Positions 8,230 to 15,889 of a stretch of DNA of 64,000 bases are shown here, one piece after another. The first letter of the stretch is position 1. The number at the start of each line of letters is the position of its first letter. Source of the stretch: JAICMB01 sp963802915 (GTDB taxonomy: Bacteria > Acidobacteriota > Terriglobia > Bryobacterales > Bryobacteraceae); assembly GCA_963802915.1 (NCBI GenBank), contig CAWDKQ010000007.1, positions 310,001-374,000 of the forward strand, given 5' to 3'. Position numbers and translations under genes: made by a program. The notes below the pieces were generated by a model that saw only the letters and a list, made by a program, of their open reading frames with translations, was not told the origin of the DNA and ran no database searches.

Positions 8230-9167
8230 ATCCCGAATGCCCGGCGTGCGGCGACGCGCATCCGCGAGTCTTGTTTTCGGCGACTGACAGGTTGTATCGC
8301 ACCACTTCCAAGGTGTTTCAGATTGTCGAATGCAAGGCGTGCCGCCTGATTCGGCTGGAGCCGCGGCCATCGAAAAAAGAATTGGCGCGCTACTATCCGG
8401 ATCAATACTGGTTTGCGCCGGAAGACGCGGCGGGACGGCTGGAAGAAATGTACCGGCGCCTAGTGCTGCGCGATCACGTCGCTTTTGTCCGGCAAGCGCT
8501 GGCGAATTCCGATGGCGCCGGGCACATCGTGGATGTGGGTTGTGGCAATGGACTCCTGCTCAGTATGCTGCCGTGGAGCAAAGTTCTGGGCCTGGATTTC
8601 TCTCAGAAGGCGCTTTCGGTGGCGTGGAAACATAATGGCGTTCCGGGAGTTTGCGCCGATCTTGCCAACGCTCCACTGCCGCATTCGAGCTGCAGCTTGA
8701 TTACGATGTTTCATGTCGTGGAGCATCTGCCCGATCCGGTGGAATATCTCTCGGCGGCGCGCGAACTGCTCACGCCCGGTGGACGGCTGGTGGTTCAGGT
8801 TCCGAATGCGTCGTGCTGGCAGTTCATGTTCTTTGGCGATAACTGGAATGGCATCGACGTGCCGCGACACCTATTCAACTATCGCCAGCGCGATCTCGAA
8901 AGTCTGCTCGAGTTCTGCGGCTTCGAAGTGATGCGGCGCAAACACTTTTCTTTGCGCGATAATCCAGCGGGCATGGCAACGAGCATTGCGCCCGAGCTCG
9001 ATCCCATGGCGCGGCGCGTGCGACGGTTGAGGGAACATCCTGCGATGCGGCTGCTCAAAGACGCCGTCTACTTCGGATTGATGGTGGCGTCCATTCCATT
9101 CACAATCATCGAAGCGGCGTGCGGCTGCGGGTCGACAATCATGGTCGAGGCTCGCAAGAAAGCTTGA
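8226..9167 (+). CDS. SAM-dependent methyltransferase with N-terminal zinc-ribbon
   Basis: The conserved protein begins at about 8230 with CPACGD...VECKACRLIRLEP, a four-Cys zinc ribbon, followed by a class I methyltransferase: motif I VDVGCGNGLLLSML, then LGLDFS, FHVVEHLPDPVEYL and GGRLVVQVPN. This architecture is common in sugar- or lipid-modifying Methyltransf_23 enzymes. The frame stays open upstream to GTG 7950, which would overlap the glycosyltransferase by 280 bases, but that part is low-complexity and looks like shadow coding. I mark a non-standard CTG at 8226 as the latest possible start (it overlaps the TGA as CTGA); the true start is unresolved. Confidence 0.78.
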   Translation: MNPECPACGDAHPRVLFSATDRLYRTTSKVFQIVECKACRLIRLEPRPSKKELARYYPDQYWFAPEDAAGRLEEMYRRLVLRDHVAFVRQALANSDGAGHIVDVGCGNGLLLSMLPWSKVLGLDFSQKALSVAWKHNGVPGVCADLANAPLPHSSCSLITMFHVVEHLPDPVEYLSAARELLTPGGRLVVQVPNASCWQFMFFGDNWNGIDVPRHLFNYRQRDLESLLEFCGFEVMRRKHFSLRDNPAGMATSIAPELDPMARRVRRLREHPAMRLLKDAVYFGLMVASIPFTIIEAACGCGSTIMVEARKKA

Positions 9168-9853
9168 ATCATCCAGCGCTGCAGCAGCGCCTTCCCTCTT
9201 TTCTGCGAAGGCACGTGCTCCATTTTGAGGTGTCGATCGAAGAGGCGGTCGCTCGATTTGCGCGCGAGCTTCCGGATGGCGCGCTGGTGCTGGATGCGGG
9301 TGCGGGTGAGATGCGCCACTCACAGCATTTCTCGCGTCAGCGGTATGTCGGCGTGGACCTGGGAGTCGGGGATACGGCGTGGGATTACGGAAAGCTCGAC
9401 GCGATCGCCGATCTGACGGCGCTTCCTTTTGCTGACGCGACTTTCGATGCGGCAATCAACATCGTTACGCTGGAGCACATCAAAGAGCCGCTGGCCGCTT
9501 TGCGCGAAATGCAGCGCACGCTGGTGAGCGGCGGGCGCGCGCTGATTATCGTCCCACACGAATGGGAGGTCCATCAATCGCCGCACGATTTCTTCCGATA
9601 CACGCGGCATGGGATGGCGTACCTGTTCGAATCGGCGGGGTTCGACGAGTATTCTATCGAGCCGGTTGGCGGGTATTTTCGATTGCTGGCGCGGCGGCTG
9701 CTCAACGGACTGCAGTTCTTTCCGGGGCTCGCGTTTCCAATCGCGGCGTTGTTTTTGGCGCCACCGGCGCTGGTGCTTCCGTGGCTCGATTCGCTCGACC
9801 GCGAAAGGAATTTTACACTGGGATATATATGCATTGTTCGAAAGCGGCCCTGA
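9164..9853 (+). CDS. Class I SAM-dependent methyltransferase
   Basis: About 229 residues from TTG 9164, which overlaps the previous stop as TTGA; an alternative GTG start is at 9119. Motif I is LVLDAGAGEMRHSQHF, followed by YVGVDLGVGD, ADLTALPFADATFDAAI, TLEHIKEPLAALREMQR and GGRALIIVPHEWEVH, then an HDFFRYTRHGMAYLFESAGF segment typical of Methyltransf_11 members in polysaccharide clusters. A C-terminal hydrophobic stretch (FFPGLAFPIAALFLAPPALVLPWL) suggests membrane attachment. The acceptor is unknown; context suggests a glycan or lipid carrier. Confidence 0.83.
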   Translation: MNHPALQQRLPSFLRRHVLHFEVSIEEAVARFARELPDGALVLDAGAGEMRHSQHFSRQRYVGVDLGVGDTAWDYGKLDAIADLTALPFADATFDAAINIVTLEHIKEPLAALREMQRTLVSGGRALIIVPHEWEVHQSPHDFFRYTRHGMAYLFESAGFDEYSIEPVGGYFRLLARRLLNGLQFFPGLAFPIAALFLAPPALVLPWLDSLDRERNFTLGYICIVRKRP

Positions 9854-10710
9854 TCGCGCTGTTGGCCGGCGCAATCGCTTACGCGGCCGCACCAATAAAT
9901 GCCGGGTTCAGCGGCCAGGCCGCCTATGATTTCACGCGTGCCGTGGTCGCCCTGGGTCCGCGGCCGGTGGGATCACGGGCGCACGCTCAAACCGAGCACT
10001 ACATCGAATCCCAGATCAAGCTGACGAACGCGGAGCTGATGGACGATTCGTTTACGGCGAAGACCCCCGACGGAGTTTTGCCCATGAAAAACATCATGGC
10101 GCTTTTTCGAGGGACCAGCGGGAATGCTGTCGTTTTCTCGGGCCACTACGACACGAAGAAGCTGGCGAAATTCGCGGGGGCCAACGATGGCGGATCGTCG
10201 ACCGGTTTTTTGCTCGAAATGATGCGTGTGGTTGCCAGGCAGAAACATCGGGACGATATCTACCTGGTGTGGCTCGACGGGGAAGAGGCGGTGCGCGAAT
10301 GGACGGATACGGACAGCGTGTATGGCAGCCGCCATCTGGAGGAAAAGTGGGCGCGGGACGGCACGCTCTCGCATATCAAGGCGTTGATCAACGTGGACAT
10401 GATCGGCGATAAGGACCTCGACATCGTGCTCGAAGACAATTCGTCGAAACCGTTGCGGACGATGGTTTGGGACACGGCGCGCGATTTGGGATATTCGAAA
10501 TACTTCCTCGACACGCCGCATCCGATCGAAGACGATCACATTCCTTTCATCCGCGCTGGCATCAATGCGCTCGATTTGATCGATTTCGATTACGGGCCCA
10601 ATAATTCGTATTGGCACACGCCCCAAGACCTCATGGACAAACTCGGCCCGCACAGTTTTCAGGTGGTGGGCGATGTTTTAGTTGCGGTGTTCAAGAAGAT
10701 GGAGGGTTGA
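9829..10710 (+). CDS. Secreted M28-family zinc enzyme, glutaminyl-peptide cyclotransferase-like
   Basis: The best start is ATG 9829, giving 293 residues with a signal peptide (MHCSKAALIALLAGAIAYAA). The M28 metal ligands are seen in FSGHYDT (His, with a following Asp in GANDGGSS), WLDGEEA (Glu pair), DMIGDKDL (Asp) and HTPQD (His). The PIEDDHIPFIRAGI and YGSRHLEEKW motifs closely resemble animal-type glutaminyl cyclases, which convert N-terminal Gln to pyroglutamate, rather than general aminopeptidases. It overlaps the methyltransferase gene by 25 bases. Likely periplasmic or lipoprotein-like; Cys3 is not in a lipobox. Confidence 0.83.
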   Translation: MHCSKAALIALLAGAIAYAAAPINAGFSGQAAYDFTRAVVALGPRPVGSRAHAQTEHYIESQIKLTNAELMDDSFTAKTPDGVLPMKNIMALFRGTSGNAVVFSGHYDTKKLAKFAGANDGGSSTGFLLEMMRVVARQKHRDDIYLVWLDGEEAVREWTDTDSVYGSRHLEEKWARDGTLSHIKALINVDMIGDKDLDIVLEDNSSKPLRTMVWDTARDLGYSKYFLDTPHPIEDDHIPFIRAGINALDLIDFDYGPNNSYWHTPQDLMDKLGPHSFQVVGDVLVAVFKKMEG

Positions 10711-10713
10711 GAG

Positions 10714-11115
10714 ATGGCAAATCGACGTGACTTACTCAAACTCGTGCCGCTAGCGCTGCTCGGCGCGGAAGCCGGAACATTGCCGAACAGCCTGGTTGAC
10801 AATAAGAGTTCGAAACTGGACCGGCAGCCTTTCGGCGATCTTCGCACCTATTTCGACGGTCCCACGGATCAGTTGAAATCGCTCAATGCGGGGAGCCTGC
10901 TTTTGAAGCCCGGCATGAGTCCGCATCCGCCGCACCAGCATCCCGAAGAAGAGATCATGGTGGTGACGGAAGGCTCAGGCGAGATCTCGGTAGAAGGGAA
11001 GATCACGAAGGTAGCGCCGGGCTCGATGATGTATTGCGAGGGTGGAAAGCTGCATGGCATCGTAAACACGGGTAGCGCGCCGCTGCTCTTTTACTTTTTC
11101 AAGTGGCGTGCATGA
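10714..11115 (+). CDS. Exported cupin-domain protein
   Basis: 133 residues. The leader NRRDLLKLVPLALLGAEA has a twin-arginine-like RR motif. The cupin domain follows: PHPPHQHPEEEIMVVTEGSG (motif 1 with two His and a Glu) and GSMMYCEGGKLHGIVNTG (motif 2 with His), so a metal site is likely. Cupins of this kind bind small molecules or act as isomerases or dioxygenases; no substrate is evident. It starts three bases after the M28 gene and overlaps the next gene, so it belongs to the same transcript. Confidence 0.8.
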   Translation: MANRRDLLKLVPLALLGAEAGTLPNSLVDNKSSKLDRQPFGDLRTYFDGPTDQLKSLNAGSLLLKPGMSPHPPHQHPEEEIMVVTEGSGEISVEGKITKVAPGSMMYCEGGKLHGIVNTGSAPLLFYFFKWRA

Positions 11116-11615
11116 GGATCTACCTCATTGCCACCGGCGGCACTATCGAAAAGGTTTATAACGAACAGTCCGGCACCGTGCAGAACGTCGAGAGTAAGAT
11201 CGGGCGTTACTTCCGCTTGTTACGCTTGCCGGATACTGAGATCCAAGTCACGGGGCTGATGAACAAAGACAGCCTCGAGATGACGGATGAAGATCGCGGC
11301 AAAGTGCTTGATACAGTTCGTGAGAAACTCGCGGAGCCGGCTCCCATCGTGATTACGCACGGAACAGACACAATGGTGGAGACTGGACTCTTGCTCAAGA
11401 AGAATCTGCCGCATCTCGGCGTGCCGGTGATTCTGACCGGCGCGATGACGCCGCTCGGATTTGAAGGTAGCGACGGGTTACAAAACCTGACCGAAAGCTT
11501 GCTCGCCGCCCGCGTTCTCGCGCCCAGCGTGTGGCTGGTGATGCACAGCCAGGTGTTTCCGATCGATCGCGTGAGGAAGGATCGCGAGCGAGCGCAGTTC
11601 GTCTGGCTGGATTGA
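11112..11615 (+). CDS. Single-domain asparaginase-like protein (N-terminal domain only)
   Basis: Start ATG 11112 overlaps the cupin stop as ATGA. The 167-residue protein carries the L-asparaginase N-terminal domain: ATGGTIEKVYNE with the nucleophile Thr, then ITHGTDTMVETG with the second Thr-Asp pair, and ILTGAMTPLGFEGSDGLQNL. Classical asparaginases have about 330 residues and a second domain that closes the neighbouring subunit's active site; that domain is absent here. Short stand-alone forms are known in databases. The gene ends cleanly at TGA and nothing downstream encodes the missing domain. Confidence 0.82.
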   Translation: MRIYLIATGGTIEKVYNEQSGTVQNVESKIGRYFRLLRLPDTEIQVTGLMNKDSLEMTDEDRGKVLDTVREKLAEPAPIVITHGTDTMVETGLLLKKNLPHLGVPVILTGAMTPLGFEGSDGLQNLTESLLAARVLAPSVWLVMHSQVFPIDRVRKDRERAQFVWLD

Positions 11616-11653
11616 GGTGGATGTCTATCGTCAGACGGTGTGCGCTGATGAAT

Positions 11654-12580
11654 CTATAGTTGAGGGAGCTTCTGTTTCGTCGTCAGCACTGGTTCAAACA
11701 AGTCGCCGCGTCGTTCGCATCTCTCGATTGCTTCGGCCGGTGAGAAGTCAAGAGACGGCGCATCCTTATGATCGAGCGCCTGTTCCAACTCCTCCCAGTC
11801 GACCGGCACGGAGATGAAGGGATGCTCCCGTTTCGCGCGCATCGAGTAGACACTCGCAGTGGTCTTGAAGTCGGAGTTTTGACTCCAGTCGATGAACACT
11901 TTGTTTTTGCGCTCCGATTTGGCCATCTCCGAGATAATTAGTTTCGGATACTGTTGCTCCATTGTCTGGGCCATGGCTCTCGCGAAGGCGCGAGTGTTTT
12001 CATAGGTGGTCGCGGTGTTGAGAGGAACATAAACCTGAATTCCCTTCGATCCGGAGACTTTCGGACAAGCCTTCATTTTCAGCCTGTCGAGAACTTCGCT
12101 AAGTAGGAAAGAAACCTTGATGCAGTCGAGGATGTCTGAGCCGGGGCCCGGATCGAGATCGAACACGATTGATCTGGGACATCCGATTGCAGGGACGCGA
12201 TGCAAGAAGCTGTGGAACTCGATGGTTCCGATGTTTGCGCACCAGACGAGCGTCGGGAGATCGTTTACCAGGATGTAGCGGATGTCTGTTCCACCTTCAC
12301 GCCGGGGCACGGGAAAGGTCTTCACCCATTCAGGCGTGTACTTAGGCGCATTTTTCTCGTAGAAGAACTTGCCGCCCGCTCCATCCGGATAGCGAATGAG
12401 AGTTACAGGCCGGTTCTTTAGGTGAGGCAGCATGTACTTCGAGACGCGGATGTAATAGTCGATCAGTTGGCCTTTGGTGAAGCTGGCGGCGGGAAAGAAG
12501 AGTTTGTCGAGGTTGCTTAACTTGAGCGTCTTTCCCCCGATTGTCAGTTCTTGAGTACTGCCAGCCTTCTTTACTGCCAC
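11654..12580 (-). CDS. Stand-alone LigD-type polymerase/primase domain (NHEJ)
   Basis: 308 residues starting at GTG. Key LigD PolDom motifs are present: TLIRYPDGAGGKFFYEKNAP, CANIGTIEFHSFLHR, the catalytic SIVFDLDPGPG (metal-binding Asp pair), VSGSKGIQVYVPL, and FIDWSQN. This family adds ribonucleotides or deoxynucleotides at broken ends in Ku-dependent end joining. The ligase and phosphoesterase domains of full LigD are not fused here, so it is a split version. The Ku C-terminus lies 11.5 kb away at the left edge. It is divergent from the PadR regulator gene. Confidence 0.9.
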   Translation of the reverse strand: MAVKKAGSTQELTIGGKTLKLSNLDKLFFPAASFTKGQLIDYYIRVSKYMLPHLKNRPVTLIRYPDGAGGKFFYEKNAPKYTPEWVKTFPVPRREGGTDIRYILVNDLPTLVWCANIGTIEFHSFLHRVPAIGCPRSIVFDLDPGPGSDILDCIKVSFLLSEVLDRLKMKACPKVSGSKGIQVYVPLNTATTYENTRAFARAMAQTMEQQYPKLIISEMAKSERKNKVFIDWSQNSDFKTTASVYSMRAKREHPFISVPVDWEELEQALDHKDAPSLDFSPAEAIERCERRGDLFEPVLTTKQKLPQL

Positions 12581-12611
12581 GAGCCGATTTTCGCACCTGC
12601 GATATACTGGT

Positions 12612-12632
12612 TCCCATAACGTATTTATGGGA
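12612..12632. promoter_or_regulatory. Inverted repeat over the padR start codon (operator candidate)
   Basis: TCCCATAA (12612-12619), spacer CGTAT, TTATGGGA (12625-12632): a perfect 8-base inverted repeat. The right arm contains the ATG at 12627. A TATACT -10-like box lies at 12603-12608, placing the repeat between the transcription start and start codon. Position and symmetry fit an autoregulatory PadR operator. Confidence 0.55.
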
Positions 12633-12968
12633 GATAAGATAGCGAAGCCCGGCGAACTTCTTCAAGGCACTCTCGATCTCCTGATTCTTAAGACACTCAC
12701 CCGGGGCTCCATGCATGGTTATGCCATCGCAGAGTGGATTCATGAGACCTCTGAGGACGTGCTTCGGGTGGAAGAGGGTGCTCTGTATCCAGCGCTGCAT
12801 CGCCTGGAGCTGCGAGGGCTGCTGGCGTCTGAATGGGGCGCTTCGGAAAATAACCGGCGCGCTAAGTATTATCGGTTGACCGCATTGGGTCGCAAGCGGC
12901 TTGAAGAAGTGACTCAATCCTGGCGACGGACGAGCATGGCGGTGGATCGGATTTTGCAGACGGCTTAG
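12627..12968 (+). CDS. PadR-family transcriptional regulator
   Basis: 113 residues. The winged HTH is complete: LLQGTLDLLILKTLTRGSMHGYAIAEWI, EGALYPALHRLELRGLLASEW, and a wing ENNRRAKYYRLTALGRKRL, followed by a dimerisation helix with WRRTSMAVDRIL. This is the short PadR type that in Acidobacteria often neighbours ADOP/MacB permease genes. Here the nearest permease is 6 kb away, beyond the M16 genes, so the target is not certain. The promoter carries a perfect inverted repeat over the start codon, so autoregulation is likely. Confidence 0.92.
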   Translation: MGDKIAKPGELLQGTLDLLILKTLTRGSMHGYAIAEWIHETSEDVLRVEEGALYPALHRLELRGLLASEWGASENNRRAKYYRLTALGRKRLEEVTQSWRRTSMAVDRILQTA

Positions 12969-12998
12969 ATGGGCCAACTGCTCCCTCTGGGATCGCGG

Positions 12999-13796
12999 CT
13001 ACTCGGGTTTTAGCTTTTTCATTCCGGCAGGCAAATCGAAAATCGAAGTGGGCAGTTTCTTGTTGATCTCCAACGTCTCGGCGAACATTTCGTAGATCTT
13101 CTCGCCGTTGCGATTTCGCTGGATGGTCTGCGGCCACTGCACGCCGTCTACAACGCGGAATTTTGTGTAGAGCGTCACCTGTTCGTTCCGCTCCTTCGTT
13201 GCGTCGTCGTGCCACACCATCACTTCGCGTAGCGGGACCTTGGTGATCTGGTGAAAATAGACCGTCACCACGTTGTTTTGCGCGTCGGTGATGTCGACGA
13301 TCTCGACGGGATTGTTGTCCCAGACATCGGCGCCGCGCGATTCGAAGATCAGACCGGGCTCATGCAGGCGTTCACGCAGGATGTAGAAAATGTCGTTGAC
13401 GGTGGTGCGCCGGTAGCGGTCCCACTGGTCCGTTGCGAGCGGACGCGCGCCGCGGAAGGTGACGTCGTAGGCGGCGTCCTGCTGGAAGATGACGCCATAA
13501 TCGAATTTCTTCCCGAAGTCCTCGCGCTCGAGAACGGCGAGCGTTTTGGACGGATCTTCCACCTTGTTCAGCCAGCGGCGCGAAATACGGGCGATGGTCA
13601 GGCCGCTCAATCTTTCGCGATAAAACGAGTAGGCGCGTCCGGTCTCGACCACGTTGTCCACGGTTAAGAAATTATCGCCGCCCAGCGCTTGGACGCACTC
13701 ATCCACGACGCGTTTTGCGCGCTGCTGCATGTTCTCCGCGTGAATGGGAGACGCGGCGAGAATCGCAAGACATGCGAGTAACTGATTCTTCTTCAC
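12999..13796 (-). CDS. Exported LolA-like protein of unknown role
   Basis: 265 residues with a signal peptide (MKKNQLLACLAILAASPIHA). The body resembles outer-membrane lipoprotein-sorting (LolA-like) domains often found as solitary periplasmic proteins in Acidobacteria: QALGGDNFLTVDNVVETGRA, repeated beta strands, and VDGVQWPQTIQRNRNGEKIYEM near the end. The GTG start overlaps the upstream M16 stop by four bases. The upstream peptidase has a similar C-terminal domain, so the two may share a ligand. No catalytic motif is visible. Confidence 0.72.
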   Translation of the reverse strand: MKKNQLLACLAILAASPIHAENMQQRAKRVVDECVQALGGDNFLTVDNVVETGRAYSFYRERLSGLTIARISRRWLNKVEDPSKTLAVLEREDFGKKFDYGVIFQQDAAYDVTFRGARPLATDQWDRYRRTTVNDIFYILRERLHEPGLIFESRGADVWDNNPVEIVDITDAQNNVVTVYFHQITKVPLREVMVWHDDATKERNEQVTLYTKFRVVDGVQWPQTIQRNRNGEKIYEMFAETLEINKKLPTSIFDLPAGMKKLKPE

Positions 13797-15889
13797 GATT
13801 TTTTGCCGGCCTGTTCCGGCGTTACCCCAGTGTTAATTTTAAAATCCCGAATGTGCACATCGACAAACTTCTTGCCGTCCTGTGTCACCGTGCGTTCGAA
13901 CGGGACTTCGATACCGTTGACGTCTTTCCAGGCGGTAAAGGTTTCCACCACCTCGGTTGGCCCGTTCATGCCGGCCGTTTTGTATTCGAGCTTGAGGGGC
14001 AGGCCGGTCTTAGGGTCCAGCACCATGCGAGCCGCTTCACCGTTATCGCCGGAGAACTCCAGCGTGTTGTCGCCCGCGTAAGCGGCGTTGTCGTTCATGA
14101 CGATGCGGTAGAGGAGCCGGAACGTTTCGCCATGGACCTGATTTAAGACCGGCGCGGGCATGGGCTGCAAGCCGCGCGGTCCCTCGATCCAGCCCATGGT
14201 TCCGTTGGAGTACACGGTCTGCTTCGCGAATGGCAGATTGATTTCCTGGCGCATCGTCGAGGGCAGCAGAAACACGTTGTGCTGCGAGCCTTTCATGGCT
14301 CCGCCGGGAGATTGAATGTCGACGTCGGCAGTGTAATCGACATCCTTGACGGCGGCAATCTTATCGCTACCTCCGAGGGCTTTTCGCACCTGCTCCAGCA
14401 GCGGCCTGGCTTGGGCAATACTCGCGGCATCCGCCTTAGCCGATTCCTCTTTGGGCTCAGGGATGGTCAGGTCGATTGGCTGTACCTTCAAACCGACTTC
14501 GGCGATCGGAGTTTCGAATTCCTTGGGATTTCCGACCGCGACAATTGTCAGATCCTGAGGCCGTAAGTATTTTTGCGCGACCCGCAGCACGTCGGCCCTG
14601 GTCACGCTGGCGACGGCCTTCTGGTATTGGAAGATGAAGTCCTTCGGATAGCCGTAGTAGGCGTAAACCAGCATGCGGTTGAGAGTTTTGCTGGGGCGAT
14701 CGAAGAAAAAGACGAAGCTGTTCAGGACCGTGTCCTTGGAAGTTCTGAGCTCTTCGTCGGTCACCTCTCCCGTGCGTAGACGCTTGAGCTCTTCGAGCAC
14801 CGTCTTGATGGTCGCCACCGTGTAGCGGGATTGCGTGCTGCCGCTGATTTCGAAAATGCCGGGGTGATCGTAGCCTGCGCCCCACGACGATCCGATATTG
14901 TAGGCATAACCGAGTTGCGTTCTGATGCGCTGGAATAATCGGCTGGAAAATCCGCCGCCGAGAATATCCGCGGCCACCGCGAGCGCCGGATAATCCTTGT
15001 CGTTCAGGATGCCGCCAATGTGGCCGATCTCGAAAAACGTCTGGGTGACGTCGTCTTTCTGGGCAAGAAAGACGCCCGGTACCGGCGTGCCCTTGACCAA
15101 GGGGAATGTCGGAACCGGCGGCTGCGTGTAGTTCCAATCGGCGAACATCTTTTCGAGCTTGGCCTTCATTTGCGGAGCGGAGAAATCGCCGTAGATGCCC
15201 AGAATGATGTTCGACGGGAAGTAATAGCGACGGTAGAAATCCACCAGGTCCTGGCGATGGATGCGGTTCACGTGCTCGTAGTTGATGTCCCAGCCGTAGG
15301 GCGTGTCGCGTCCGTAAATGATGTTGGTGAACTCGCGCGATCCGATTCCGCCCGCATCGTCGTTGCGGCGGGAGATGGCGCTGCGCATCTGCGTTTTCGC
15401 AAGGTCGACCTTGTCCTGACGGAATTCGGGCGATGTCATCAGGTCGTGAAACACGCGCATCACTTCGTCGGTGTTTTCGGTCAGGCAATTGAACGATAGC
15501 GATCCGCTGCTCTCGCCAATGCCACTCTCCACCGACGCGGCCATGTTCTCTAACTCGACATCGATCTGGTCGCCGGTCTTATCTTTTGTTCCGCCGGAGC
15601 GCAATACCGTGCCGGTCAAATCCGCTACGCCGCGCTTGTCGGCCGGGTCGAACAAATTTCCGGTTCGTATAATCGCGGTCCCGTGAACCAGCGGCAGCTC
15701 GTGATATTCGAGCATGTAGACTTTCATGCCGTTGGGCAGCGTGAAGATTTCCGGCTCCGGAATTTTCACCGGAGGAAGAGGTGGGAACTTGAGATCCTTG
15801 TAGGACGGAAGCGCCACTGGAGGCCGAACTTGAGTCTGCGCCGCGAGCGCCGCGGCGAACAAGACGAGAGAGACGATAGCGCGCTTCAT
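13793..15889 (-). CDS. M16-family peptidase, non-catalytic (R/Y) subunit fused to a LolA-like domain
   Basis: 698 residues with a signal peptide (MKRAIVSLVLFAAALAAQ). Two M16 repeats span about 45-470. The zinc motif HxxEH is absent: the matching place reads RGVADLTGT. The second repeat has the substrate-binding Arg/Tyr segment (FQRIRTQLGYAYNIGSSWGAG). This is the regulatory subunit of heterodimeric M16B enzymes. From about residue 490 a LolA-like domain follows (LLEQVRKALGGSDKIAAVKDV...). Its ATG overlaps the stop of the catalytic subunit gene as ATGA. Confidence 0.88.
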   Translation of the reverse strand: MKRAIVSLVLFAAALAAQTQVRPPVALPSYKDLKFPPLPPVKIPEPEIFTLPNGMKVYMLEYHELPLVHGTAIIRTGNLFDPADKRGVADLTGTVLRSGGTKDKTGDQIDVELENMAASVESGIGESSGSLSFNCLTENTDEVMRVFHDLMTSPEFRQDKVDLAKTQMRSAISRRNDDAGGIGSREFTNIIYGRDTPYGWDINYEHVNRIHRQDLVDFYRRYYFPSNIILGIYGDFSAPQMKAKLEKMFADWNYTQPPVPTFPLVKGTPVPGVFLAQKDDVTQTFFEIGHIGGILNDKDYPALAVAADILGGGFSSRLFQRIRTQLGYAYNIGSSWGAGYDHPGIFEISGSTQSRYTVATIKTVLEELKRLRTGEVTDEELRTSKDTVLNSFVFFFDRPSKTLNRMLVYAYYGYPKDFIFQYQKAVASVTRADVLRVAQKYLRPQDLTIVAVGNPKEFETPIAEVGLKVQPIDLTIPEPKEESAKADAASIAQARPLLEQVRKALGGSDKIAAVKDVDYTADVDIQSPGGAMKGSQHNVFLLPSTMRQEINLPFAKQTVYSNGTMGWIEGPRGLQPMPAPVLNQVHGETFRLLYRIVMNDNAAYAGDNTLEFSGDNGEAARMVLDPKTGLPLKLEYKTAGMNGPTEVVETFTAWKDVNGIEVPFERTVTQDGKKFVDVHIRDFKINTGVTPEQAGKKS

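Noticed and set aside
14457..15488. 343-residue minus-strand frame inside the M16 gene
   Set aside because: Out of frame with the clear M16 protein and rich in Arg/Pro/His, typical of GC-rich shadow frames.
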